From: Ferruginibacter sp.
GTDB taxonomy: Bacteria > Bacteroidota > Bacteroidia > Chitinophagales > Chitinophagaceae
Length of the DNA: 64,000 bases
NCBI GenBank assembly: GCA_028288705.1
Contig: JAQBNH010000009.1
Span: 56,005-120,004 of the forward strand
Direction: 5' to 3'
The notes under the pieces were generated by a model, which was given only the letters and a program-made list of their open reading frames with translations, ran no database searches and was not told the origin of the DNA. Positions 19,501 to 27,883 of the stretch are shown here, piece after piece. A program made the position numbers and the translations under genes. Numbering within the stretch: position 1 is the stretch's first letter; each line of letters begins with the position of its first letter.

Positions 19501-19668
19501 CGTTCCGTTATTGATGCCGGCTTTCCAGAGATCACCTTCGTAGCTGAAGATCACCGTATTCCCGTCGGGCGTAAGTGTGGGGTTGGAAAGAAAAAACGCT
19601 TCTTTTGATTGGGCAGACGCGAGCCCTGTGCTTAAGATAAAGCATACAGATAATAGTGCAGATCTCAT
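16531..19668 (-). CDS. Tricorn-like S41 protease with N-terminal beta-propeller
   Basis: Tricorn-type proteases pair a beta-propeller, which gates entry of peptides, with an S41 peptidase core. The 1045-residue protein has a signal peptide, many WD40/PD40-like repeats (about 25-560; VSPDGKWLAFTGRQYGNADIFVMPF, VSPDGKKFAMISRGELFVSDI), a tricorn C1 region (about 680-760, EEAWAKMEINYYDENFHGINW), a PDZ domain (about 765-850) and an S41 core with ALILDLRYNTGGNVHDEVLRF and the nucleophile region LLINEQSLSDAEMTAQGFKAL, then LEATGVQPDIKV. The signal peptide suggests it is periplasmic or secreted rather than cytoplasmic as in archaea. It is the second S41 enzyme in this window but has a different architecture from Prc. 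It converges on the pirin gene. Confidence 0.93.
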   Translation of the reverse strand: MRSALLSVCFILSTGLASAQSKEAFFLSNPTLTPDGNTVIFSYEGDLWKAGINNGTASRLTAMPGYETSPRVSPDGKWLAFTGRQYGNADIFVMPFNGGEIKQLTFHSSGDELNSWSWDSKQLYFQSGRMGQLSGFRVSREGGNAVRVFGDYFFQLDHNLFEHPTSGEIFFNDTWESSNQVQRKRYKGAFNPDIQSYNPATKQHKKYTTWEGKDFGATIDRSGNIYFISDQANGEYNLYRLADGKPTALTSFNTSIKSPFVNANGGKVVFEKDYQLWIYDVASGKSVKIEPNIIRNSVLPKEKDYDIKGKISYFDVSPDGKKFAMISRGELFVSDIEGKFIQQVEKGSAERCTEVKWLADNRTLLFNQTQDGYQNWFTIRADGAGGLKKITSDRQDNRSISFNKKRTKAVYLSGRNELRMLDLRTWKDELLVNDEIWGFDNSRPTFSPGDQYISYTAFRAFEQDIMLYHLPTKKSFNLTHTGVTESEPLWSSDGKNIYFTSSRLKPSYPFGPQDARVYQLPLENIDEPFRSDKFNALFEEEKKDTSKKSFINTDSPAVNIDTRHIMERLVQVSPSFGTQSLVGVFRKGEKTTVFYLSDHSDGKPALWKTVVEPFEENKTEKIAGTDGNSDFDLVANADKLYLLSKGTISKFSLETSKADPIAMSYIFRRNLQEEFSQMFEEAWAKMEINYYDENFHGINWAKIKARYQPYVAQLNNRADLRILLNDMLGELNSSHQGFNTTGDDETIALANKTMETGIIFENNQPYKVKYVLARTAADRRDISLQPGDILRKVNEVAVDENIDRNYYFSKPSIDKELKLTFSRGPKMMEIKLHPQASLFSNFYDAWIDDNQQRVDEKSKNRIAYACMKNMGQEELEKFVIDMTQELNSKEALILDLRYNTGGNVHDEVLRFLQQRSYLKWKYREGALTQQGNFTPADKPIVLLINEQSLSDAEMTAQGFKALKLGTIIGNETYRWIIFTSATSLVDGSGVRLPSWGCYTLDGKDLEATGVQPDIKVVNSFEDKINGRDPQVDKAVDEILKQLKSK

Positions 19669-19761
19669 CAGTGTTGGTTTAGGGCTATGAATATAGGGAA
19701 AATCTTATATCAGGGGAGGATGGATAAACTTTTTTCCATGACTGGTGCCAACTGCTCTTTG

Positions 19762-20154
19762 CTACTGCCGGTCGGTTACCGGTTTTGCGTGGCCCAGGAA
19801 TCTTTCTACCAGGATAATGATGATGAAACCGGCGGTATAGGCCAGCATGTCCACCCATGTAAAATAGGTGCCAATCAGGATACGTGCGAGCGCAAATTTC
19901 TCCAGGCCGAGCACTTCAACAATTTTAAAGTATTGTAATATTTCTACAAAATAAGAAAACAACAGGCTGGCGATTGCGAGTTGCCAGGCCGAATAATTTA
20001 AAAACGTGCGCATGAAACAATAGATCAGGATTACCACCAGCAGATCGCCAACATAGGGGCGGATGACGGCATCATCCATATATAAAGCAATCAATACTTC
20101 CACAATGACGAGAACGATCGCGCTGATTAAATAGTTAGGTCTGAAACGAAACAT
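19762..20154 (-). CDS. DUF2809-like small integral membrane protein
   Basis: Function unknown. The 130-residue protein from the ATG at 20154 (MFRFRPNYLISAIVLV) has about four hydrophobic helices and ends with the feature I link to DUF2809: a helix with VEILQYFKIVEVLGLEKFALARILIGTYFTWVDMLAYTAG. An in-frame start 12 residues upstream (20190) is possible, but the basic N-terminus before the first helix fits 20154. It follows the NmrA-like gene on the same strand after 67 bp. Sits in the inner membrane. Confidence 0.75.
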   Translation of the reverse strand: MFRFRPNYLISAIVLVIVEVLIALYMDDAVIRPYVGDLLVVILIYCFMRTFLNYSAWQLAIASLLFSYFVEILQYFKIVEVLGLEKFALARILIGTYFTWVDMLAYTAGFIIIILVERFLGHAKPVTDRQ

Positions 20155-20221
20155 GGAAAGTGATTGCAGGATCGAAAGATAAGCATCCATTTGACATCAT
20201 CAACAACTGAATCCGCGTTAA

Positions 20222-21139
20222 TTATTTTTTAGCTGCAACCTCGCTCTCCAGCCAGGCTTTCAGCATTTCCTGTATCGATGTCCAATGCATGCCTGGATAA
20301 CGGTCATTGTCAGGTTTTGATAATTGTGCCCTGTCATCAATCATATTGTGCATGTATTGCATTCCCTGCCAGGCAGGATATAATTCATCTTTTCCCGGGG
20401 AAAATGCCCGTGCAATTTTAATTAACAGCCCGAGCAAATGCTGACCACCAGTACGTATCATACGAAACTTATGGCCGGTGAGTTGTATCATAATCGTTTT
20501 TACGTCACGCGCACTAACCTGGTCGCCTGCAATATGCAGATAGCGTGGCGTTCCCCGATCGAGCGATGCATGCGCAGTAAATTCAGCCGTATTATCCATG
20601 GTGGTAAAAGCGAGTTTGCGGTCGGCATTTCCCCAATGGAGCACCAGTTTTTTCCGGAGAAAAATCATGGGCATTTCTCCCTTCAGCAAATCAGCAAATG
20701 CCCCATTAAAAATTGTTGTGGAAGCAATAGGCCTGCTATCAAGATAAACATGAAATTTTCGGCGAAGGTCGAGGTTACGATTTTCGCCATCGCGGAAGCT
20801 TGTAAAATCGAGTGAATAATCAGACGGGATAAAACGGAGCACGCCCGCTTCAATCGCAGCGTCCAGTAAAATCTTTTGTGCACCGATGATCGTCTCTTCC
20901 AGTCCTGCCAACGCAGATACAACACAGGAACAATTTTTACAGGCAACTGTGAGTTCTTCTTTATTCCAGTTGTTTACAATAAAAACCTGCGCGCCCATGT
21001 TTTCAAGATGACTGATTTTCGCAGCGTTGGACGATGCCCGAACGATCACGCGTACATCCGCCTTCAAGCGTAACAAAGCTTTTACGATACGTTCGCCCAG
21101 GTTTCCCGTAGCACCGGCAACTAAAATGATATTTTCCAT
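20222..21139 (-). CDS. NmrA-like NAD(P)-binding reductase
   Basis: This is an atypical short-chain-dehydrogenase protein of the NmrA/isoflavone-reductase type, binding NADP in the cytoplasm and either reducing a small substrate or sensing redox state. The 305-residue protein starts with the dinucleotide-binding motif ILVAGATGNLGERIVKALL (the GxxGxxG loop), then DVRVIVRASSNAAKI for NADP phosphate binding, and FIPSDYSLDFTS in the centre, typical of isoflavone-reductase relatives. The usual YxxxK catalytic motif is not evident. Substrate unknown; the flanking genes give no clue. Confidence 0.85.
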   Translation of the reverse strand: MENIILVAGATGNLGERIVKALLRLKADVRVIVRASSNAAKISHLENMGAQVFIVNNWNKEELTVACKNCSCVVSALAGLEETIIGAQKILLDAAIEAGVLRFIPSDYSLDFTSFRDGENRNLDLRRKFHVYLDSRPIASTTIFNGAFADLLKGEMPMIFLRKKLVLHWGNADRKLAFTTMDNTAEFTAHASLDRGTPRYLHIAGDQVSARDVKTIMIQLTGHKFRMIRTGGQHLLGLLIKIARAFSPGKDELYPAWQGMQYMHNMIDDRAQLSKPDNDRYPGMHWTSIQEMLKAWLESEVAAKK

Positions 21140-21308
21140 GAGTTGAGTTGAGATATGCTAACAGCTATTAATTGGTTTTGTTCACATCGCATTCGATCGC
21201 GCTATTAACGGAGGGAAATTAGGCAACAATTTTTAAAAACTATCTTTCCTTTCGGGCACTTAATTTCGTGTGGTGAACGCTGGCTTTAAAGCTTCCACAA
21301 CAGTTCTT

Positions 21309-21728
21309 ATGTCACGAAAAAAATTTGTAGAAAAAAAATTGCTGACCCGTGTACGCCTGTTTGCGATCATTTCGCTGCTGATGATTGCGATCGGGATCTA
21401 TAATGTTACCGTGGGTTATGTTTCGCCGTTGCTGGCAATTGCGGCGTTCGGTGCCGGAATTATGTTGGGGCTCCTGGTGGGACGCGCGTCGAACGTTGTC
21501 TGGCATGAAGAAACCGGCAAGGCCATCAGTAAAATGGACCGGTTCGGCGTCATCGTCCTGGTATGCTATATTGTATTCGCCATCTTTCGCAAATGGATTT
21601 TTCAACATTGGTTAACCGGGCACCAGTTATCCGCATTTATCATTTGCTTTTCCGCGGGAATCATGCTAGGCAGATTCTTAACGCTCCGCAGCCGTATCCT
21701 GAAATTACTGAATGAAAAAGGGTTGTGA
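21309..21728 (+). CDS. Four-helix membrane protein of unknown function
   Basis: The 139-residue product has a basic N-terminus (MSRKKFVEKKLLTRVRLF) and four hydrophobic helices. The second and fourth share a motif, GAGIMLGLLVGR and SAGIMLGRFLTLR, so the protein looks like two related two-helix halves. The layout recalls CcdC-like membrane proteins, but I cannot confirm that. The ATG at 21309 was chosen over an upstream GTG in the same frame. It converges with the KdpE-like gene, leaving 45 bp between stops. Confidence 0.7.
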   Translation: MSRKKFVEKKLLTRVRLFAIISLLMIAIGIYNVTVGYVSPLLAIAAFGAGIMLGLLVGRASNVVWHEETGKAISKMDRFGVIVLVCYIVFAIFRKWIFQHWLTGHQLSAFIICFSAGIMLGRFLTLRSRILKLLNEKGL

Positions 21729-21773
21729 CGGATCACTTTAACTGGCAGGCGTAAACGAAGACCCGAGGCGTAG

Positions 21774-22469
21774 TTAATCTTTCAGGCCAATAAAACGATA
21801 GCCCACGCCGGATTCGGTAAGAATATATACCGGACGGTTGGGATCGTCTTCGATCTTTTTTCGCAGCTGTGCAATGAAAACGCGCAGGTATTGCGATTGC
21901 GTAATAAAATCAGGGCCCCACACTTCCTTCAACAAATACTGGTGCGTTAAAACTTTCCCTTCGTGCCGGGCGAACACAGTAAGCAAATTATATTCGGTGC
22001 TGGTAAGTTTTACCGGCTGATTATTTTTTTTGACGGTCCGGTTGCTCAGGTCGATGGCAAGATCATTAAACATAAGTTCCGGCTCGTTAGTTGCCGGATT
22101 CCCTGAACGTAAAGCAGACCGGATACGAGCCAGCAATTCGCCCGTACGAAAAGGCTTTACCAGGTAATCATTGGCGCCATTATCAAGAGCAGCCACAATA
22201 GTTTCCTCACTATCCTGAACCGACAGTACGATCACGGGGTTATGGTACCATTCGCGAAGGGAACGTAATACGGCATGACCATCTTCATCAGGCAACCCAA
22301 GGTCGAGCAACACCAGGTCCGGTGGATGATTGGATGCCATGATCCTGCCCTCTTTGCCGGTAGCCGCTTCCGTTACCTTATAGCCATGACTGCCCAGCGT
22401 GATCTCCAGTAATTTCCGCATCTGCGATTCATCATCGATCACCAGGATCTCAGCCTTATTCATGCGCAT
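21774..22469 (-). CDS. KdpE-like response regulator (OmpR family)
   Basis: A DNA-binding response regulator that takes a phosphate from the partner kinase and controls transcription. The 231-residue protein has a receiver domain with the acidic pocket IDDES, phosphoacceptor Asp56 in LVLLDLGLPDEDG, and Lys in DYLVKPF, followed by a winged-helix DNA-binding domain (about 130-228, VKLTSTEYNLLTVFARHEGKVLTH and YLRVFIAQLRKKIEDDPNRP). The wording IVLSVQDSEETIVAALDNGANDYLVKPF is close to KdpE. It lies 4 bp after the KdpD-like kinase gene, so the two are certainly one operon, and both follow kup. Confidence 0.93.
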   Translation of the reverse strand: MRMNKAEILVIDDESQMRKLLEITLGSHGYKVTEAATGKEGRIMASNHPPDLVLLDLGLPDEDGHAVLRSLREWYHNPVIVLSVQDSEETIVAALDNGANDYLVKPFRTGELLARIRSALRSGNPATNEPELMFNDLAIDLSNRTVKKNNQPVKLTSTEYNLLTVFARHEGKVLTHQYLLKEVWGPDFITQSQYLRVFIAQLRKKIEDDPNRPVYILTESGVGYRFIGLKD

Positions 22470-22473
22470 TATT

Positions 22474-23589
22474 TTAACCGTTGTTTAAATCATCCAGGTA
22501 CGACGTTTCTGCCTGGATACTGATCACGAACTTCGCCCCGCCGGTACCAATATTTTCCAGCCGTACCGTTCCATTTAATGCTTCTGTAAAACCTTTTACG
22601 ATCGAGAGCCCGAGGCCGGTGCCGATCGATCCTGAATTGGTGAGCCTGTAAAATTTATCAAACACCTTTGCGATCTCCTCTTCCGGGAATCCCTTCCCGT
22701 TATCTTCGATCTGCAACTCCAGCCGCCCGTCTTTTGCCGCGGCACTGATCCGGATCGTACTATTCACCGGCGTATACCGACCAGCATTCATCAGCAAATT
22801 ATACAGCACTTGTTCCAGCATGCCCGCATCGAGTTTGAACAGCGGAATCTCCGGATCAACGTTGATCAAAAAGCGTTGCGAAAAATGATTTTCTTCGATC
22901 TCCTTCATCACCTGGTAGATCAGTTCGTTGATATCGCACCAATCATTTTTCGGCCGAATACTCCCCGATTCCAATCGCGACATATTCAGCAGGTTTTCTA
23001 CCTGCTGGTTCAACCGGAAAGAAGCTTTTGATATCTCTCCCAACAGTTCCAGTTTGTTTTCTTCTGTCAGGTTCTCACCATTCGACTGCAAATTATCCGT
23101 TGCCCCGATGATCGCAGAGATCGGCGTTCTCAATTCATGCGATAAGGAATTCAGCAGCGTATTGTACAACCGGATCGTATTCGCTTTTCCTTCGCGCACC
23201 TGGAAGGCTTTTTCCACCTGCCGCATTTTATAAGTCAGCACCGCATGAATTGTCGCAATCAGTAAATACATCAGCAACATCAACCTGTCTTCCGTGCTCC
23301 CGATGGAAAAGGTAAACCTGGGCGGAATGAAGAAAAAATCCCATACCACTGCACTCGTGATCGCCGTAACAAATACCGGCAGAATATCCATCTTCATCGC
23401 AACCAGGGACACACAGACCAGTAAAATAAATGCGACCACACGGTAATCGATCAATTGTTTAAACACAAAACAAACAGACGCCACGCACGCGATCAATACC
23501 AGGCTGAATAGATATTGCTGCGGTTTACCCGGGCGGTTGCTGAATAGGGACATATATTTTTTTCTAGCCCATAAAGGTAAGCCCTGCAT
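22474..23589 (-). CDS. Short KdpD-like sensor histidine kinase
   Basis: An inner-membrane kinase resembling the C-terminal half of KdpD. It has four hydrophobic helices in a DUF4118-like block (about residues 25-120 from 23589, with VWDFFFIPPRFTFSIGSTEDRLML, a phrase typical of KdpD), then a dimerisation/phosphoacceptor helix with His in LNSLSHELRTPISAIIGATD, and an ATPase domain (N box NLLMNAGRYTP, G boxes DNGKGFPEEE and GTGLGLSIVKG). The N-terminal cytoplasmic KdpD and USP domains of full KdpD (about 900 residues) are absent. The start at 23589 has a GGAG ribosome site about 10 bp upstream and clears the kup stop; an alternative ATG at 23613 would overlap kup by 17 bp. Confidence 0.92.
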   Translation of the reverse strand: MQGLPLWARKKYMSLFSNRPGKPQQYLFSLVLIACVASVCFVFKQLIDYRVVAFILLVCVSLVAMKMDILPVFVTAITSAVVWDFFFIPPRFTFSIGSTEDRLMLLMYLLIATIHAVLTYKMRQVEKAFQVREGKANTIRLYNTLLNSLSHELRTPISAIIGATDNLQSNGENLTEENKLELLGEISKASFRLNQQVENLLNMSRLESGSIRPKNDWCDINELIYQVMKEIEENHFSQRFLINVDPEIPLFKLDAGMLEQVLYNLLMNAGRYTPVNSTIRISAAAKDGRLELQIEDNGKGFPEEEIAKVFDKFYRLTNSGSIGTGLGLSIVKGFTEALNGTVRLENIGTGGAKFVISIQAETSYLDDLNNG

Positions 23590-23596
23590 GATTGTG

Positions 23597-25585
23597 CTAC
23601 TCCGCCATTTCATGCGGATAGATCCTTTTCATTTTTAGTCCGCTTGCGGGTGCCACTATCAACGGAAATTTTTCGGTCAGTACGCTGCTTTGTTCTAATC
23701 CAAAACTTTTTTCTTCCGAGATCGTCCATTCTTTGATCCGGAAATATAGTGTCATAATAATATGTTCGAAGAAAGGCAATTCGTTATCTCGGCTAAGGAA
23801 TTTTTCCATCACGATAAACTGGAAATCGCCGACCATATTGTTTTTTTGCTGACTTTGATAGCGGCTGGTAATATTGACTTCGCGATTTTTCACCAGGTCT
23901 TCCACTACTTTTTTAAACATGATGTTCAACCGTGGTGCCACGCGGAAACCCAGTTTAAATTCGACGCGGATAATATCGTTCGGAATGATATGTTCGACAG
24001 AATATTCCGAGGTATACGGATCGTCCAAGGTATTCACATGAACGAACCAGTAAATATCTGCACGTTTGGGCTTGCCACTTAAAATGCTGTAAATAATTTT
24101 ATGTTCGATCTCGCGCGGACTATTCGCACTCGTTAAATAAACAAGGTGCGTGGCATATTTCGGAATGGACGAATCATTGCTGAGTTCTTCAATCTTCGGA
24201 ATATAATCATCCACGCGAACGAATTCAACATAACGATTTTTAATCCGGCGCGCCCGGTACCAAACGTACATCACGGTGAACATCAGGAAGCCGATGATCA
24301 GTGTGATAAAACCACCGTGTACAAATTTATCCATCAGCGCAACCAGGAAACCGATTTCAATAAATACATAACCCGCGAGGAAGATCCAGATCCACACAGG
24401 TGCGGCGCGGCGCATCACGAGGTAATTGGCAAAGAGGATCGTCGTCATCAGCATCGTGGTGATGATCGCGAGTCCATAAGCCGCTTCCATCTTTGCAGAT
24501 TCACGGAAGTATAGAACAACACCAACGCAACCGAGGCAAAGCAGGCTATTGATACCAGGAATAAATATTTGGCCTTTGGCTTCAGACGGATAGCGGGTTT
24601 TCATCCGCGGCCACAAACTCAGGCGCATCGCTTCGTTGATCAGCGTGAAAGACCCGGTCACCAATGCCTGGCTGGCGATCACGGCGGCCGATGTAGCGAT
24701 GATCACTCCCGGAACAATGAACCATTCCGGCATCAGGTCATAAAATGAATTGATATGATTGGCTTCCACAAAAGCTTTGCTCATCATGCGGCCTGTGTGG
24801 TGATTGAGCAAACTCGCGCCTTGCCCGAAGTAGTTGAGCAGGATACAAAATTTTACAAACATCCAGGAAATCCGGATGTTATCGCGGCCGCAATGCCCGA
24901 GGTCACTGTACAAAGCTTCGGCACCAGTCGTACATAAAAAAACAGCACCCAGCAACCAGAATCCTTCAGGGTAATTCCAGAGAAAATGAACGGCATAATA
25001 AGGATTCAATGCCTGCAAAATACTAAAGTCATCCGCCAGGTGAACGATGCCCAGCACGGCCAGCATTGCAAACCATACGAACATCACCGGGCCAAAGAAT
25101 TTACCGATTTTAGCCGTACCAAATTGTTGTGTAAAAAAGAACGCGAGTAAAATCCCCAACACGATGAACACGATATGCTGTGTACTGAGCGCCGTGAAAA
25201 CCGGCAGCTCTTTCAATCCTTCGATCGCGGACGAAATGGAAATGGGTGGTGTAATGATGCCGTCTGCCAGGAGTGCTGCTCCACCGATCATCGCGGGTAG
25301 CACCAGCCATTTTTTCCTGCGGCGGATCAACGCATATAAAGCAAAAATCCCTCCTTCGCCGCGGTTATCGGCACGCAATACTAGCACAACATATTTAATG
25401 GTTGTCTGGAGCGTGAGTGTCCAGATGATCAGGGATAATGTGCCTTTGATTAATTCCGGACTGATGATCCTGTCTTTGATGATCGAATTAAACACATAGA
25501 GCGGTGAGGTACCGATATCTCCATAAATAATTCCCAATGCGATCAATAATCCTCCTGCGGTAAGCTTGTTGATATGTTTTGACAC
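23597..25585 (-). CDS. kup: Kup-type potassium uptake permease
   Basis: KUP/HAK/KT transporters bring K+ into the cell with protons through a 12-helix inner-membrane domain. The 662-residue protein has the family signatures GIIYGDIGTSPLYVFNSII near the N-terminus, then ADNRGEGGIFALYALIRR, TGAEALYSDLGHCGRDNIRISW and ASQALVTGSFTLINEAMRLSLWPR, and a cytoplasmic C-terminal domain (about 460-662). The start is GTG at 25585; no in-frame ATG lies upstream. It is first in an apparent operon with the KdpD-like kinase and KdpE-like regulator. The same pairing with a Kdp-type sensor suggests that K+ limitation or osmotic state controls it. Confidence 0.95.
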   Translation of the reverse strand: MSKHINKLTAGGLLIALGIIYGDIGTSPLYVFNSIIKDRIISPELIKGTLSLIIWTLTLQTTIKYVVLVLRADNRGEGGIFALYALIRRRKKWLVLPAMIGGAALLADGIITPPISISSAIEGLKELPVFTALSTQHIVFIVLGILLAFFFTQQFGTAKIGKFFGPVMFVWFAMLAVLGIVHLADDFSILQALNPYYAVHFLWNYPEGFWLLGAVFLCTTGAEALYSDLGHCGRDNIRISWMFVKFCILLNYFGQGASLLNHHTGRMMSKAFVEANHINSFYDLMPEWFIVPGVIIATSAAVIASQALVTGSFTLINEAMRLSLWPRMKTRYPSEAKGQIFIPGINSLLCLGCVGVVLYFRESAKMEAAYGLAIITTMLMTTILFANYLVMRRAAPVWIWIFLAGYVFIEIGFLVALMDKFVHGGFITLIIGFLMFTVMYVWYRARRIKNRYVEFVRVDDYIPKIEELSNDSSIPKYATHLVYLTSANSPREIEHKIIYSILSGKPKRADIYWFVHVNTLDDPYTSEYSVEHIIPNDIIRVEFKLGFRVAPRLNIMFKKVVEDLVKNREVNITSRYQSQQKNNMVGDFQFIVMEKFLSRDNELPFFEHIIMTLYFRIKEWTISEEKSFGLEQSSVLTEKFPLIVAPASGLKMKRIYPHEMAE

Positions 25586-25625
25586 CTTTACGATTTTCGT
25601 GTTACCGTTTCCGGTAAATGACCGG

Positions 25626-25633
25626 CAAAGCTA
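25626..25633 (-). promoter_or_regulatory. Putative -7 promoter box for kup
   Basis: The minus strand reads TAGCTTTG, matching TAnnTTTG, 40 bp before the GTG start of kup. The rest of the 301-bp gap 25586-25886 shows no gene and no clear terminator. Confidence 0.4.
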
Positions 25634-25886
25634 GTACCTGTCCGAAATCTGCTGGCAGAACGCGTATAAAGATTTTGTAAAGATTCTTTAAGTTCAACCT
25701 AAAGAAGGGAACGGATGAGGCGAGGATTGTGGGCGTTGAAAGAGGAAGAGTAGCTTGTTACTCATTCCGGTTTGGCTGTTGATGAACTTTGGGCAGTTTC
25801 GGTTCTCCCATTTGGGATCTTAATGCAGCATTTCGGATTAAGCAATATCGGTCCCTATTTAGAAGATGCATTTACGACTCCGGCAT

Positions 25887-27059
25887 TCAGTTTCCGGCCT
25901 CATTCGCTTTTAGCACCCGTAAGAAATTCCCGCCGAGGATCTTATAGATATCCTTTTTGCTATACCCTTTTTCCAGCAACGCTTTGGTGATGAGCGGGTA
26001 AGTGGTAACATCATCAAGCCCCGCCGGGTTAAGGTTGATGCCGTCAAAGTCGGAGCCGAGGCCTACATAATCTACACCGACGAGTTTAATAATATAATCG
26101 ATATGTTGAATCAACAGATCCAGTGACGGACGCATCACATTCGCTTCGCCCGCATAGGTGCTGTACAAATAATCCATTGTGTAAAAATCTCCGAGACCGG
26201 TTTTCATCAGAGAATCGTATGCTGTTTTATGTAACGCCAAAAACTGTTGTTCTTTACGATCAAAACCGCTGTCGATAAATCCAGGGTTAAAATTTACCTG
26301 GATCACACCGCCATTTTTGGCAATCGCTTTTATCTGTTCATCTTTTAAATTACGCCGGTGGGGAACGAGGCTGTAAACCGAGCTATGAGAAGCAATTATT
26401 GGTTTAGTGGTGAGGTGGATCACATCCCAAAAAGTTTGCTCGCCGGCATGGCTTACATCGATCAGCATACCGAGTTCATTCATATGCGTTACCACGCTCC
26501 TGCCAAAATCCGTCAGTCCTTTGTGTTTCAGCTCCTTTTTCGCCGTTTCGTCTGCCGCACTTGTTGCCCAAGACGGAGCGATATTATGTGTAAGCGTGAG
26601 GTACCTTGCGCCGCGATGATACAGGCTGTCTAATTTTGCTAAATCGTCTTCGATCATATGCCCGCCTTCCACGCCAAACATCGCCGCGATCTTTTTTTCT
26701 TTCACGGCTTTTAGCAATTCCCGGTAGCTACCTGCTTTCATAATTTTCGACGGGTTTCTTTTTACCACGGCATCCAGGCTGTCCATTTCCCGGTTAGCCA
26801 TTGTAAACGGATTTTTTGCATCGCCATCGCAATACACAGAAAAGACCTGCACATCCAACCCACCGTCTTTCCACCGTGCAAGATCGCTGCTCGCTTTTCC
26901 TGTCAGGTCCCCGTCGATCATCATCCCCTTCTCGACTGCTTTCATCAGGATATCATTGTGCGTATCCACAACGATCGCTTTGGCATGGACTGATTTGTAA
27001 GACTGCGCCGAAACCCGGGCGGAGATCATTACGCAAAAGAATAACAGGGCTATCCTCAT
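25887..27059 (-). CDS. Membrane dipeptidase-like zinc peptidase (M19 family)
   Basis: M19 enzymes are binuclear zinc dipeptidases that hydrolyse dipeptides, including some with a D-amino acid. The 390-residue protein has a signal peptide (MRIALLFFCVMISARVSAQ) so it is exported, then the first metal motif as VVDTHNDIL (His and Asp), the bridging Glu in FGVEGGHMIEDD, later His ligands in IDVSHAGEQTF and IIASHSSVYSL, and GLGSDFDGINLNPAGLDD near the C-terminus. All these are expected in family order. It stands 45 bp after the SRAP gene on the same strand but is probably a separate function. Recycling of peptides is the likely role. Confidence 0.93.
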   Translation of the reverse strand: MRIALLFFCVMISARVSAQSYKSVHAKAIVVDTHNDILMKAVEKGMMIDGDLTGKASSDLARWKDGGLDVQVFSVYCDGDAKNPFTMANREMDSLDAVVKRNPSKIMKAGSYRELLKAVKEKKIAAMFGVEGGHMIEDDLAKLDSLYHRGARYLTLTHNIAPSWATSAADETAKKELKHKGLTDFGRSVVTHMNELGMLIDVSHAGEQTFWDVIHLTTKPIIASHSSVYSLVPHRRNLKDEQIKAIAKNGGVIQVNFNPGFIDSGFDRKEQQFLALHKTAYDSLMKTGLGDFYTMDYLYSTYAGEANVMRPSLDLLIQHIDYIIKLVGVDYVGLGSDFDGINLNPAGLDDVTTYPLITKALLEKGYSKKDIYKILGGNFLRVLKANEAGN

Positions 27060-27104
27060 AAATTTGTTTTGAAGACGGTAAGGTAGAAAATATATTTGGC
27101 TGAA

Positions 27105-27881
27105 TTAAGATGATGCTAATTCCGGCAGGTTGGGCCATTCGTAAAATGCATTTTTCGGCTGATCATCAGGACGAAGTTTTGATGTGCGGATGGAGAAAAC
27201 AGGATGATAATCCAGTTCTTCAGACGGCATTTCAAAGTTGATGATGTCGCGGTAGCGTTCTTCCGGCAATTCTTTTTCCATCCAGTTTTTTGCCATTTCT
27301 AATGGAAGCATTAATGGCATCCGCCATTTATTTTCGCCCCCGTTATGAATGCCTTTCATCACCGGATTCGCATCGCGTGTAAGAATCGTGTATGTCCAGA
27401 GTTTGTATAATTCGCCTGTTTCTTTATCCAGCAGTTCAGTTACAGAATATAAACCCGGAAGAAAAAATAGCGGTTGTTTTTTCAATGAAATAAAATACGG
27501 TACTTTATTTTTCATGCCTTTTACTTCCCGGTGTTCGTAAAAACCAGTCACCGGAACGAGGCAGCGGCGGTTGCGGATCTTATTCCAGTAGCTTTTTGGA
27601 TCGTCCAACACCCGTTCACTCCTCGCGTTCAGCATTGAAGGCCGCTGTTTCGAAAATGCCGCTTTATCTTTTACGTAAAACGGGATACAACCCCACTCTG
27701 CCGGCCGGCAATGAACGTCATCGTCTGTCGCGTTTTTATAAAGAATCGGGTGCGCGCCATACAGGTGGCCGAGGATATGCGTGCCATCAAAATTCATTTC
27801 GATCTGCTCATCAAAATTGATGTGGGGAAAATAATCGGACAGTTGCTTCAGGTCAACCGTAAAAGAAACATCATAACACAT
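27105..27881 (-). CDS. SRAP-domain protein (YedK/HMCES-type AP-site shield)
   Basis: SRAP proteins bond covalently through the amine of Cys2 to abasic sites in single-stranded DNA and protect them at stalled forks. The 258-residue protein begins MCYD, exposing Cys2 once the Met is removed, and has the other catalytic residues in place: Asn85 in MLNARSERV, Glu116 in GFYEHREV and His179 in MKGIHNGGE. It is the last gene of a coupled operon with a UmuD-like protein, a UmuC-like polymerase and an unknown protein; only 2 bp separate its start from the preceding stop. That context strongly supports a job in SOS damage tolerance. Confidence 0.95.
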   Translation of the reverse strand: MCYDVSFTVDLKQLSDYFPHINFDEQIEMNFDGTHILGHLYGAHPILYKNATDDDVHCRPAEWGCIPFYVKDKAAFSKQRPSMLNARSERVLDDPKSYWNKIRNRRCLVPVTGFYEHREVKGMKNKVPYFISLKKQPLFFLPGLYSVTELLDKETGELYKLWTYTILTRDANPVMKGIHNGGENKWRMPLMLPLEMAKNWMEKELPEERYRDIINFEMPSEELDYHPVFSIRTSKLRPDDQPKNAFYEWPNLPELASS

Positions 27882-27883
27882 AA

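Noticed and set aside
16531..19668. Beta-propeller part as a separate TolB gene
   Set aside because: The reading frame is continuous through propeller, PDZ and S41 core, as in tricorn proteases.
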